From the NCBI RefSeq assembly GCF_000013405.1, contig NC_007759.1, positions 1,737,001-1,801,000 on the forward strand: a stretch of DNA of 64,000 nucleotides, written 5' to 3'. Source of the stretch: Syntrophus aciditrophicus SB (GTDB taxonomy: Bacteria > Desulfobacterota > Syntrophia > Syntrophales > Syntrophaceae). Below the pieces are notes generated by a model, which was not told the origin of the DNA, searched no databases, and was given only the letters and a program-made list of their open reading frames with translations. Positions 34,279 through 41,169 of this stretch are shown here, in pieces. Both the position numbers and the translations under genes were made by a program. Within the stretch, counting starts at the first letter, position 1. Each line of letters starts with the position of its first letter.

Positions 34279-34306
34279 ATGATATAAAATCCAGTGCCAC
34301 GGTCAA
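34279..34306 (-). promoter_or_regulatory. Candidate promoter of the ABC-F gene
   Basis: On the minus strand, TTGACC (34301-34306), a 16-bp spacer and TATCAT (34279-34284). Transcription would start near 34272, just before the hairpin at 34234-34263. Confidence 0.5.
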
Positions 34307-34722
34307 GATAAAGTAAGAAACCAATTATTGACGCAGGCTAGTAATATCCCATCATTCCGGTGGAACGATCGGCAACCAACGTCAACTATTCTGTTCCTTA
34401 TTATCTTTTCACGCCTGTGACATCTTTCTAGGTTCTTCTTTTCATTATTATCAGTGTATTATCGAATTTGAAAGAAAAAAATGACAAAATCCTCACGGGT
34501 AAGATATGGGAAAAAGGCAGCATCTCATCAGAAGTACTGTTTGAAATATTGCCTCCCTGAAAAAATGTTCGAACACTAACTTTCAGGAAGCTGTTGCGGA
34601 CACTTACCAGTTTACCTATAGGATCGAGATACCAAATAATTTTAGGATCTCAAATCATCCAAGTTGCCGAAATCACACCGCGTTACTGCGTCAATCTGCT
34701 GCCTTCCAGAAACTTCCCGCCC
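34307..34722. other. Intergenic region of about 415 bp without recognised gene
   Basis: AT-rich sequence between the ABC-F promoter and promoter copy 3. The only structure seen is a hairpin with CCTGAAA (34556-34562) and TTTCAGG (34581-34587) arms around the palindrome TGTTCGAACA (34566-34575). No reading frame looks coding. Confidence 0.4.
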
Positions 34723-34751
34723 AAAATCCCTGCATCGAAAACATTATATAT
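34723..34751 (+). promoter_or_regulatory. 29-bp promoter/operator element, copy 3 (membrane-protein operon)
   Basis: Identical over 29 bp to 1904-1932 and 27848-27876; copies 1 and 3 also share the next three bases (CAG). The first gene starts 33 bp downstream (34785), the shortest distance of the three. Confidence 0.7.
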
Positions 34752-34784
34752 CAGGAGAACTATGTAAAAAAGGGATGCCCGGTC

Positions 34785-35033
34785 ATGGACTTTCTGGAAT
34801 TCCTGAACCCGCTCAGGTACTTTTCCCACGAGGGATACCAGTCCTTCTGGCGGACGCTCTTCGCCACTATCCTCCAGGGATTCTGGGCGAGGTTCTTCGC
34901 TGCCTCTTTCCTCTTCCTTGCCTTCTGGTTCGGTGTGCGGAAGCAGCGGTTCCAACTCGGCATTGCCTACTTCGTGATATCGGTCGTAATCACTTACGGG
35001 GCCACAGTCGTGAGATTCCTGGGGTTCAGGTAA
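34785..35033 (+). CDS. Small membrane protein, first gene of promoter-copy-3 operon
   Basis: An 82-residue protein with two hydrophobic segments (about residues 22-48 and 58-78; FFAASFLFLAFWFGVRKQ and AYFVISVVITYGATVV). No signal peptide and no recognised family. The start is the ATG after AAAAAAGGGATGCCCGGTC, a moderate ribosome site. It is 13 bp from the next gene. Since it is controlled by the same promoter element as the transfer operons, a role in transfer or exclusion is possible. Confidence 0.6.
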   Translation: MDFLEFLNPLRYFSHEGYQSFWRTLFATILQGFWARFFAASFLFLAFWFGVRKQRFQLGIAYFVISVVITYGATVVRFLGFR

Positions 35034-35046
35034 AAAGGAAGCGTTT

Positions 35047-35751
35047 ATGCCGGGCGGAAGCGGAACGGTTGTCATCACGAGTGGCGGCGGGGAGTCGAAG
35101 CCTAAGGGGATTATCGACGCCCTGTCCGAAATCGAAAAATTCTCCGCCATGGACAGGAAGGGAAGCGAGATCCCGGAGCGGTTTTTCACAACCAAGAACC
35201 GGATCGAGTACTTCGAGGCGGGTTTCAAGGGCTCCCTGGTAAGCGGACTCGTTAGCGCCCTCCTCGCCCCTATGGCGATCGGGGTACTGGAAAAACTGAT
35301 CCCGGTGTTCGGGGAGGCGGAGCCGACGACATTCGACAAAGGTTTCGTCTTCCTGATCGCGCTCAGCTTCAGCATCGGCTACGCCGTTTTCATCGGGGGC
35401 ATGGGAAGATACTACGCCGGGAGATTCACCCGGGTCATGATCCGGAGCTTCGTGAGCGGGACGATCGTCGGGGCGATCCTGAAGATGGTCCTGGCTTTCA
35501 TCCTGTTCCACTTCCTGTACCTGGTCGTCCTGACTGATGGGAGGATCGCGGCGTTTCTCTCGATATTCCGCTCCTGGGTCGCGCCGGGGACGCTGGAGAA
35601 TGTTTACGGCTGGATCGTCGAGTTCAAGCCGGTTCTCCTCATATCGGCCTGGTTCATCGTGCTCACGACCGTGATCTTCATCATGGTCCCGGTGTTCAGC
35701 ATCGGGATCGCTTTATACAGGGAACGAAAAACATCTCTCAAGGAGGAATGA
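35047..35751 (+). CDS. Polytopic membrane protein of unknown function
   Basis: A 234-residue protein. A polar N-terminal domain of about 65 residues (SGGGESKPKGIIDAL) is followed by about four membrane spans (SLVSGLVSALLAPMAIGVL, FVFLIALSFSIGYAVFIGG, VGAILKMVLAFILFHFLYLV, LLISAWFIVLTTVIFIM). The tail is short and basic. No family recognised. It is 3 bp from the next gene, so the three genes 34785-36099 form one operon. Its membrane domain could complement the TraD-like ATPase, which lacks one, but this is only a possibility. Confidence 0.65.
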   Translation: MPGGSGTVVITSGGGESKPKGIIDALSEIEKFSAMDRKGSEIPERFFTTKNRIEYFEAGFKGSLVSGLVSALLAPMAIGVLEKLIPVFGEAEPTTFDKGFVFLIALSFSIGYAVFIGGMGRYYAGRFTRVMIRSFVSGTIVGAILKMVLAFILFHFLYLVVLTDGRIAAFLSIFRSWVAPGTLENVYGWIVEFKPVLLISAWFIVLTTVIFIMVPVFSIGIALYRERKTSLKEE

Positions 35752-35754
35752 CGC

Positions 35755-36099
35755 ATGGAAGAGCAAAACCGGTTGACCGACCGAATCGAAAGGAAAGTCT
35801 CCCTGGCCAGGGAGCGGGATACAAGGGTCATCATCACCAGGACTTCCGATACCCACCGGGTCCTCGACATCGTGAGGAGCGCCGACAAGGCTATCCGCAT
35901 CCTGAGAAACGGACTCCTGATCCGCTTCACGACCCCGGAGGTACTTCCCCTCTTGGAAGACTACCAGAAAGCGGTCGAGGGGTTGAACCGGATCGCCGCC
36001 CGGATTTGCGAGAAGGCCGGGGTGCCCTACCGCCCTCCCAAGGGAATGGAGAATCGGGAGGACGGCGCCGACGCCGAGGAGAAGGGCAAAAAGAAGTAA
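35755..36099 (+). CDS. Small charged protein of unknown function
   Basis: A 114-residue soluble protein, rich in Arg, Lys and Glu, predicted helical (RERDTRVIITRTSDTHRVLD, EDYQKAVEGLNRIAARICE), with a flexible Lys/Asp/Glu tail. AAGGAGGAATGACGC precedes the ATG. No family recognised. It ends the operon; a GC-rich hairpin (36103-36119) follows immediately. Confidence 0.6.
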   Translation: MEEQNRLTDRIERKVSLARERDTRVIITRTSDTHRVLDIVRSADKAIRILRNGLLIRFTTPEVLPLLEDYQKAVEGLNRIAARICEKAGVPYRPPKGMENREDGADAEEKGKKK

Positions 36100-36446
36100 A
36101 TTTCCCGGTCGTTCCGGGATACGAAATATTTTTATTAATCTCCCTAAAGGAGAACCCCCTTCCGGGGCCGAACTCATCCGTAACCAGCCGGATGTTTCAA
36201 ACTGCCGGGCACGGCAGGGAGTCGAGTAAGCGATCAAATGATAATTGTCACAGGGGGTGGTCTGCCTGGTTTCAGGAGCCGATCCTTTTTGTGAAACCTC
36301 GTGTGGAGTAACGGGAAAGTTTCCCGGAATCTTCGACTTTAACGAAAACTGAATACATCAAGAAGCTAGAAGGTCTGCCGTTGGGAAAACGCCTGGCCTT
36401 TTTTGTTTTCAAAGACCTGAACGTAAAAAGGAAAGGAGGACAGGAG
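36100..36446 (+). other. Structured intergenic region with several hairpins and a terminator-like element
   Basis: 347 bp without a gene. It holds TCCCGG/CCGGGA (36103-36119), CTGCCG/CGGCAG with a 4-base loop (36202-36217), a 15-bp palindrome CGGGAAA-G-TTTCCCG (36312-36326), and an imperfect stem (36373-36399) followed by a T-run (36400-36410). The TTTCCCGG motif recurs at 36101 and 36320. The last stem ends 36 bp before the next ATG, so it may act as an attenuator or close the previous operon. Confidence 0.45.
36373..36410 (+). terminator. Intrinsic terminator or attenuator upstream of 36447
   Basis: GGTCTGCCGTT and AACGCCTGGCC form an imperfect stem with a 5-base loop (two mismatches), followed by TTTTTTGTTTT. 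It lies directly upstream of the ribosome site of the gene at 36447. Confidence 0.5.
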
Positions 36447-36845
36447 ATGAAAGCGTTGAGCGGAAAGGCGCGGGAGGTCATGGACCTCCTGACAAAAGGA
36501 CTCCACGTCGAAGGACATCGCGTTTTCGATAACGCGAAAGGCGCCTACATGGCGGTCCACGTTGAGAAGCTCCGACTGACGGAGCAGGAAGCGCTTTACA
36601 GCGTTGCCCACTACTTCGAACAGAACGGCGATCTCATGCGGGATCCGGACATGGAGTTCATGAAGATCGGGGATGACTACTACCCTGTCTACTTCCGCCA
36701 GGACGGCGGCGTCGCCCTCGAACAGGAGGCGGTCGTCTATGGACCCGGCGGGAAGATCGAGCGGTATTACCCGAAACTGCAGGCCGACTTGGCGGCGTTC
36801 GCCGATCGGTGGATGAGAAACATCAAGGAACAGCAAAAAATTTAA
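36447..36845 (+). CDS. DUF6908-like small protein
   Basis: A 132-residue protein; start chosen at ATG 36447 because AAAGGAGGACAGGAG precedes it. The segments MRDPDMEFMKIGDDYYPVYFRQDGG and VVYGPGGKIERYYPKLQADLAAFADRWM resemble proteins annotated DUF6908 in mobile elements; the match is by eye and uncertain. No signal peptide. It heads a run of three small genes that lead into the amidoligase cassette. Confidence 0.6.
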   Translation: MKALSGKAREVMDLLTKGLHVEGHRVFDNAKGAYMAVHVEKLRLTEQEALYSVAHYFEQNGDLMRDPDMEFMKIGDDYYPVYFRQDGGVALEQEAVVYGPGGKIERYYPKLQADLAAFADRWMRNIKEQQKI

Positions 36846-36860
36846 GAAAGGAGAAAGGCA

Positions 36861-37037
36861 ATGAAGAACATCGAGATGAAAGTGGAAGGTGAAATTCTGA
36901 CGATCAGGATCAACCTGGCGGAGGATTTCGGGGCGAGCAGGACCGGCAAGACCCGGATCATCGCCTCCACCGAGGGGAACAAGCCCGTGGAGGGGAAACC
37001 GGGAATCTACGTCGGCGTCAACTGCTACAAAAAGTAA
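36861..37037 (+). CDS. Short protein of unknown function (58 residues)
   Basis: A 58-residue reading frame with a good AGAAAGGAGAAAGGCA ribosome site 15 bp after the previous stop. The protein starts KNIEMKVEGEILTIRINL and contains a Lys/Arg-rich middle (GASRTGKTRIIASTEGN) and ends VNCYKK. It looks like a small beta-rich fold of the type found in many phage and plasmid gene clusters; no function known. The short intergenic gaps and ribosome site support that it is translated. Confidence 0.65.
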   Translation: MKNIEMKVEGEILTIRINLAEDFGASRTGKTRIIASTEGNKPVEGKPGIYVGVNCYKK

Positions 37038-37075
37038 GTCGATCAACCAACAAAAATCATGAAAGGAGAAGAACG

Positions 37076-37426
37076 ATGAAAGACGAAAAAAACACGAACG
37101 AGACGGAAAAGGGACTGGGTTTCGACGCCGAGGACATGTTCGGCCGAGAGGAAGACACCGCAGGAGAATTTTCTCCCGGTGGTTTCACCAGGGGGAAGTT
37201 CCGCAAGGTTTTCATCAGCGCCGTCAAAAGGGACGGCACGGCAATCCGGGTCAAGGATCGGTGGTACGAGATCACCGACAGGACCAAGAACGAGGCCGGC
37301 GAACTGGTGAAGGGCATGGAGATCAACCTCTACTATGCCACGGGCGAGAAGAAGAACTTCGCCAACGCGATTTACCCGGTCGCAGAGGCGCTCGCTCCCG
37401 CCGGCGAAATGGTTCCCGTAATGTAA
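37076..37426 (+). CDS. Small protein with OB-like C-terminal half
   Basis: A 116-residue protein. The first 45 residues are acidic and probably unstructured (GLGFDAEDMFGREEDTAGE). The second half (KFRKVFISAVKRDGTAIRV then EITDRTKNEAGELVKGMEI) looks like a small beta-barrel of OB type. Ribosome site GAAAGGAGAAG precedes the ATG. Function unknown. It is followed by the hairpin-rich leader of the amidoligase gene. Confidence 0.6.
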   Translation: MKDEKNTNETEKGLGFDAEDMFGREEDTAGEFSPGGFTRGKFRKVFISAVKRDGTAIRVKDRWYEITDRTKNEAGELVKGMEINLYYATGEKKNFANAIYPVAEALAPAGEMVPVM

Positions 37427-37467
37427 GCGGAAATAAAAAGCAAGTCCCCCGGCATCGCTGGGATGAA

Positions 37468-37543
37468 CCCTGACGAAACAATCAGGGCATGCAGTCTCCA
37501 GCGGTCGAGGGAAACCCCTCTTCCTCCGGACGGCTGCATGCCC
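37468..37543 (+). promoter_or_regulatory. Alternative hairpins in the leader of the amidoligase gene
   Basis: Hairpin A: CCCTGA (37468-37473) with TCAGGG (37482-37487). Hairpin B: GGGCATGCAG (37485-37494) with CTGCATGCCC (37534-37543), a perfect 10-bp stem that also encloses GAGGG/CCCTC (37507-37520). Both need the same GGG (37485-37487), so they exclude each other. Hairpin B ends two bases before the AAGGAGG ribosome site of 37557. A translational or transcriptional switch is inferred. Confidence 0.5.
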
Positions 37544-37556
37544 GAAGGAGGAAAAT

Positions 37557-39302
37557 ATGCCAGACTCAAGAAGCGCGGAAGCAGCGGAATATAACTCCCG
37601 GGCGGGACTTCCCGCCGGGGATGAAACGTCAAGTCAATGTCTCCCGGAGAGGTCCTGCCACGGATGTGGACTGATCCTCGGAAGGGAGACGATCGAGTGC
37701 CCCTCCTGCGGGGCCATCAACCTGGACCGGAAGCGCCTGCGGCATCAAGACAACCGGCCTGGCCGGGAGATCGCCCAGAGCGTCACGTCCGCCAATTACA
37801 ACGGCAAGTACAACATCTACCGCAACTCCGACGGCAGCTATTCATGCAACTGCCTTTCCTTCCTTCGCCAGAAGGAGGTCCGAAACGGGCACGGATTCGC
37901 GGCCTGCAAGCATATCCAAGAATACCTGAATCAAAATCCCATGGAAGTTTTAAAAGATCCCCCCAAGCCGACCGACTGGCAGCTGATCGCCATGAAGCGG
38001 CTCGGGGTCGAGTGCTCCGAGCACCTCACGGACGCCCAGGCGTACTTCATCTTCCGCGACATGCTCAACAAGCAGGGCGTGGAATACCGGGAATACGAAG
38101 AGCTCCTGAAGGAGCACGGCACCGTGAGTCTCCTTCCTATCTATTCCTTCGGAGTGGAGTTCGAGGGCTTTGTCCGGAGCTCCCACGGCATCGAGGGGCT
38201 CGGTCGTAGCCTCACGGACGCGGGGATCTCGACCGTGAGCCTCGGCTACACACACGCGCTCATGAACGAGTGGAAGATCGTTCCCGACAGCTCGGTCAAC
38301 GGGCTCGCCGGGTACTCGCCACTGGAGCTCGTCACGCCGAAACTCTTCGGCGCCTACGGATTCCAGCTGCTCAGGAAGGCCCTCGACGCCTGGAAAGAGG
38401 CGGGGGCCGGCGTAAACGCATCCTGCGGGACTCACGTCCACATCGACGCCTACAACTGGGACCGGCGGGACATGCTGGAACTGGCCAAAATCTGGGCCAA
38501 AATCGAGAGCAAGGTGGTCTGGGGCCTCGTTTCCCCCTCCAGGAGAAACAACTCCTATTGCCGTCCCGTGGACCGCGAGTATCTGAAACAGCTCGCTTCC
38601 TACGGGGCGACCCACCTTGACCGTTACCACAGCCTGAATCTCTCGTCGTACGGTCTCTACCACACCGTCGAGTTCAGGATCCATAACGGCACCTATGAAG
38701 CGAAGAAGATCATCCCCTGGATCGTTTTTCTCCTCAAGCTGACGGATTCCGTCAAGAGGGGGCTCACGCACGGGGCTTTGACCGACCTGTCGATCGACGG
38801 CGTCCTGGACGCGATCGGGCTCAACCGCTCGGCGACTTCCCTCCTCAGGGAGGCCCGGGAATACCTGGTATCCAGGTTCCAATACTGGACAAGGGACGCC
38901 GAGACCAACCCGTCGCACGCCTGGACGAACCATGAGATCGACCTGGACGGCATCGAGGAGGAAGTCAGGTATGACGGCGCCCTAAGGCGCTATCACCAGG
39001 AAAGGAGAACGCCCGCGGCATCGGAAGACCCGGCGCTGCCGGCAAACTCCGTTATGAATCTCGCGGGCCGCATCCCGTCGGCATCTCTCTCCGACAGCGA
39101 GCTCATCCACGGGTTGGTGAGCAGTTCCTGGGAGGTGCGGAGTCGGAGAAGCGAATTGATCCACGTCGTCATTCTCAACCCAGACGACACGCTTACCTGC
39201 ACCTGCCGGACGTTCCGATCGAACAAGCACTGCCTCCATACCGTCAACATTGCTAGGTTCCTGACGGCACTCAGGCGGGAAACCGGCGCGGCAGGGAGGT
39301 AG
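37557..39302 (+). CDS. Amidoligase (COOH-NH2 ligase) flanked by zinc ribbon and two SWIM fingers
   Basis: A 581-residue protein. An N-terminal zinc ribbon (C34/C37/C48/C51, CHGCG and CPSCG) precedes SWIM finger 1 (C97, C99, C117, H119: YSCNCLSF and FAACKHIQEYL). The catalytic region spans about 195-400: YSFGVEFEGF (E201, E203), EWKIVPDSSVNG, LELVTP (E257), SCGTHVHIDA (C290, H293, H295) and HTVEFRIHNGTYE (E372, R374), the pattern of amidoligase_2 proteins with the glutamine synthetase-like fold. SWIM finger 2 lies at C548/C550/C559/H561. Amidoligases use ATP to join an amine to a carboxylate. The substrate is not known. A GAT-II gene starts 3 bp downstream. Confidence 0.85.
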   Translation: MPDSRSAEAAEYNSRAGLPAGDETSSQCLPERSCHGCGLILGRETIECPSCGAINLDRKRLRHQDNRPGREIAQSVTSANYNGKYNIYRNSDGSYSCNCLSFLRQKEVRNGHGFAACKHIQEYLNQNPMEVLKDPPKPTDWQLIAMKRLGVECSEHLTDAQAYFIFRDMLNKQGVEYREYEELLKEHGTVSLLPIYSFGVEFEGFVRSSHGIEGLGRSLTDAGISTVSLGYTHALMNEWKIVPDSSVNGLAGYSPLELVTPKLFGAYGFQLLRKALDAWKEAGAGVNASCGTHVHIDAYNWDRRDMLELAKIWAKIESKVVWGLVSPSRRNNSYCRPVDREYLKQLASYGATHLDRYHSLNLSSYGLYHTVEFRIHNGTYEAKKIIPWIVFLLKLTDSVKRGLTHGALTDLSIDGVLDAIGLNRSATSLLREAREYLVSRFQYWTRDAETNPSHAWTNHEIDLDGIEEEVRYDGALRRYHQERRTPAASEDPALPANSVMNLAGRIPSASLSDSELIHGLVSSSWEVRSRRSELIHVVILNPDDTLTCTCRTFRSNKHCLHTVNIARFLTALRRETGAAGR

Positions 39303-39305
39303 GCT

Positions 39306-40253
39306 ATGTGCGGAATATTCGGGTTCACGGGACATTCCTCATGGAAGACCTCCGTCCTCCTGCAGGCGCTCTGCATCGCCGACGAGGTGAGAGGGCAACA
39401 TTCCACGGGGCTCGTCGTCCAGACGTCGACCAGTGATTTTTTCATGTCCAAGAAGGCCCTGCGGGGCAAGGCTTTCGTCGCCAGGGGGCATTGCGCCTTC
39501 CTCTTCAACAGGAAGTACGGTAACGCCCTCGGGCACAACCGCTTCGCGACAGCCGGGGCCGTGAACGATCGCAACGCCCATCCCTTCGCCGTCAAGGTCG
39601 GCGCCGGGAAGTGGAATTTCGGCGTTCACAACGGCATCGTCGGCGACAAGGAAGTGATCGCCAGGGATTACGGCGTCCGGAACCACGACGTGGATTCGGC
39701 CGTCGCTCTCGGGGCGATCGGGAAACTTCAGCTCCAGGGATACGAAGTGATCGACGCCATCGAGGAGGTCACGAATTTCATCTCCCCGAGGGCGGACTTC
39801 GCCTTCGCGTACCTGAACGGCTTCGAGAAGGCGGTCTACCTCTGGAGATCCCCGGACAGGCCGCTCACGGTCATTGACGCAAGGCGGCTTAATCTGGGTC
39901 GCTGGTTCTGCTCAACGCCGGAGATATTCAAGGACGCCTGGAACATCCTCCGGGGCGCCCTGGGCGATCTCAGAAAGGTCTCCAAGTTCGAAGCGGTGCC
40001 TTACCGGTTGTACCGAGTCGCCGATGACGGGGAGTTCGAAGTGGAGCCGGTCCGCGAGCTCAAGCACACGAGCAGGCTCGCCTGGGGCGAAGGCGTCGAA
40101 AGTATTTTCGACCAGGAGATCCCGGGCGGAGCACGCCGGCATCGCGGGAGTCGGCATTCAAGCAGTAATCAGCGGGGTCTTTTCGGGAACGAGAATTCTG
40201 ACGTTTTCCAGGGCCGGATCGATTACCGGCCGAAAGGAGAGATTGAATTATGA
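39306..40253 (+). CDS. Class II glutamine amidotransferase (GAT-II, Ntn-type)
   Basis: A 315-residue protein. The catalytic cysteine is residue 2 (MCGIFGF) and becomes N-terminal after Met removal. Other GAT-II motifs: EVRGQHSTGL (RGxxSxG), GHNRFATAGA, VHNGIVGD (HNG) and HDVDSAVAL. The enzyme hydrolyses glutamine and delivers ammonia, here most likely to the amidoligase encoded just upstream (3-bp gap). The last about 60 residues (RRHRGSRHSSSNQRG) are basic and likely flexible. It overlaps the acetyltransferase gene by 4 bp. Confidence 0.92.
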   Translation: MCGIFGFTGHSSWKTSVLLQALCIADEVRGQHSTGLVVQTSTSDFFMSKKALRGKAFVARGHCAFLFNRKYGNALGHNRFATAGAVNDRNAHPFAVKVGAGKWNFGVHNGIVGDKEVIARDYGVRNHDVDSAVALGAIGKLQLQGYEVIDAIEEVTNFISPRADFAFAYLNGFEKAVYLWRSPDRPLTVIDARRLNLGRWFCSTPEIFKDAWNILRGALGDLRKVSKFEAVPYRLYRVADDGEFEVEPVRELKHTSRLAWGEGVESIFDQEIPGGARRHRGSRHSSSNQRGLFGNENSDVFQGRIDYRPKGEIEL

Positions 40254-40660
40254 AGCTTCTATTCAAGAAAGTAATCAAGAGGGCGACCATCTTCCGGATC
40301 AGGGAGATCATCGAGGGATATCACTCCCTCGCCGTATTCGAGGGCCGCTATTACGTCACGCTTAAGGACGGCAGGATAGCGGGCTGCGTCTCCTTGGTGG
40401 AGCGAGGATGGTACATGACGGAAATAAAGCACCTGTTCGTCAAGGAAGAATATAGGGCAAGCGGGGTTGGCAGGTTCCTTCTGGAGGAAGCCCTGAAAAA
40501 GGTCTTCACTCCCCTGGTCTGTTGCACCGTTCGATCGGACAACAAGAGAAGCGCTGACCTTTTTCTGAAGAACTCCTTCGACATCATGGGCACCTTTCAG
40601 AATTCCATGACGGACCGGGAGATTTTCCTCATGGTGAGAAACTTGCAGCAAAAGGAGTGA
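40250..40660 (+). CDS. GNAT-family N-acetyltransferase
   Basis: A 136-residue protein. Motif A (HLFVKEEYRASGVGRFLLEEAL) contains the acetyl-CoA pyrophosphate loop (R-x-x-G-x-G/A type). C-terminal strand segments (VCCTVRSDNKRSADLFLKNSF) agree with GNAT motif B. The start overlaps the GAT-II stop as ATGA. It could acetylate the amine or the product of the amidoligase pathway, but the substrate is unknown. A strong terminator follows. Confidence 0.9.
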   Translation: MKLLFKKVIKRATIFRIREIIEGYHSLAVFEGRYYVTLKDGRIAGCVSLVERGWYMTEIKHLFVKEEYRASGVGRFLLEEALKKVFTPLVCCTVRSDNKRSADLFLKNSFDIMGTFQNSMTDREIFLMVRNLQQKE

Positions 40661-40675
40661 GTCAGTATCAACCCG

Positions 40676-40699
40676 GGGGCGGCCATGCCGCCCCTTTTT
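40676..40699 (+). terminator. Intrinsic terminator after the amidoligase cassette
   Basis: GGGGCGGC, loop CAT, GCCGCCCC, then TTTTT. It closes the operon ending at 40660. Confidence 0.9.
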
Positions 40700-40803
40700 G
40701 CATTGCCCCAAAAAAGATATAGCCGGAAAATGCTGATCTCTGTCAGAAAAATCGCCTTCGTCTTAGCGACAAAAAAATTGGGGTTCCTTTTAACTTTTTT
40801 CTT

Positions 40804-40823
40804 GCATATGTTATATCATATGC
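40804..40823 (+). promoter_or_regulatory. Palindrome and promoter before the XRE gene
   Basis: GCATATG-TTATAT-CATATGC is a perfect inverted repeat inside a possible promoter (TTGCAT at 40803-40808 and TATAAG at 40826-40831, 17-bp spacer). It is a natural candidate for XRE autoregulation. Confidence 0.55.
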
Positions 40824-40876
40824 TATATAAGACCACTTAGCTAAGAGACGAACCAAATTTGTGAGAGGAAACTCGC

Positions 40877-41104
40877 TTGTGGGTTAATAATTATAATTAC
40901 GTGGTTCTTGTAAAAGAAGTCCGCGTTCAACTAGGCCTGAGCCAAGAGGATCTGGCTCGGGAGTTAGGGGTCAGTTACGCCACCATCAATAGGTGGGAAA
41001 ATGGGCGGTTCTCGCCTTCCAGATTAGCCGTAATGCAACTTGAGACTTATTGCGACAGGATGATTGGACTGGAGAGACTGGTTCTACCCGGATATAAAAA
41101 ATAA
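40877..41104 (+). CDS. XRE-family DNA-binding protein
   Basis: A 75-residue protein that is essentially one XRE helix-turn-helix (VRVQLGLSQEDLARELGVS, YATINRWENGRFSPSRLA). The TTG start is 7 bases after GAGAGGAA. It is complete, with a short Leu-rich C-terminal helix. It lies 27 bp from the left end of the IS21 element. A palindrome in its promoter suggests self-regulation. Its target elsewhere is not known; RSH and stress genes start just behind the insertion element. Confidence 0.85.
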   Translation: MWVNNYNYVVLVKEVRVQLGLSQEDLARELGVSYATINRWENGRFSPSRLAVMQLETYCDRMIGLERLVLPGYKK

Positions 41105-41127
41105 GAAAAATCCAATAAAAAAGTTGA

Positions 41128-41131
41128 CATA
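41128..41131. repeat. Left target-site duplication CATA of the IS21-family element
   Basis: CATA occurs directly outside both terminal repeats (41128-41131 and 43668-43671). Confidence 0.75.
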
Positions 41132-41169
41132 TGTCAAGTATCACGTTATTTCACCCCCCCGGTATCACA

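Noticed and set aside
34762-34767. ATG-TAA start-stop codon pair behind AGGAG in front of 34785
   Set aside because: The likely transcription start lies at or after AGGAG, so it may not be translated; too short to support.
34664-35242. Plus-strand frame overlapping the gene at 34785
   Set aside because: It starts upstream of the promoter repeat and reads the real genes out of frame.
40804-40823. Possible transposon end at the AT-rich palindrome before the XRE gene
   Set aside because: No partner repeat or target duplication; a promoter/operator explains it better.
41124-41137. 14-bp palindrome TTGACATATGTCAA across the left IS junction
   Set aside because: It arises by joining the target sequence to the IS end and is absent from the right junction.
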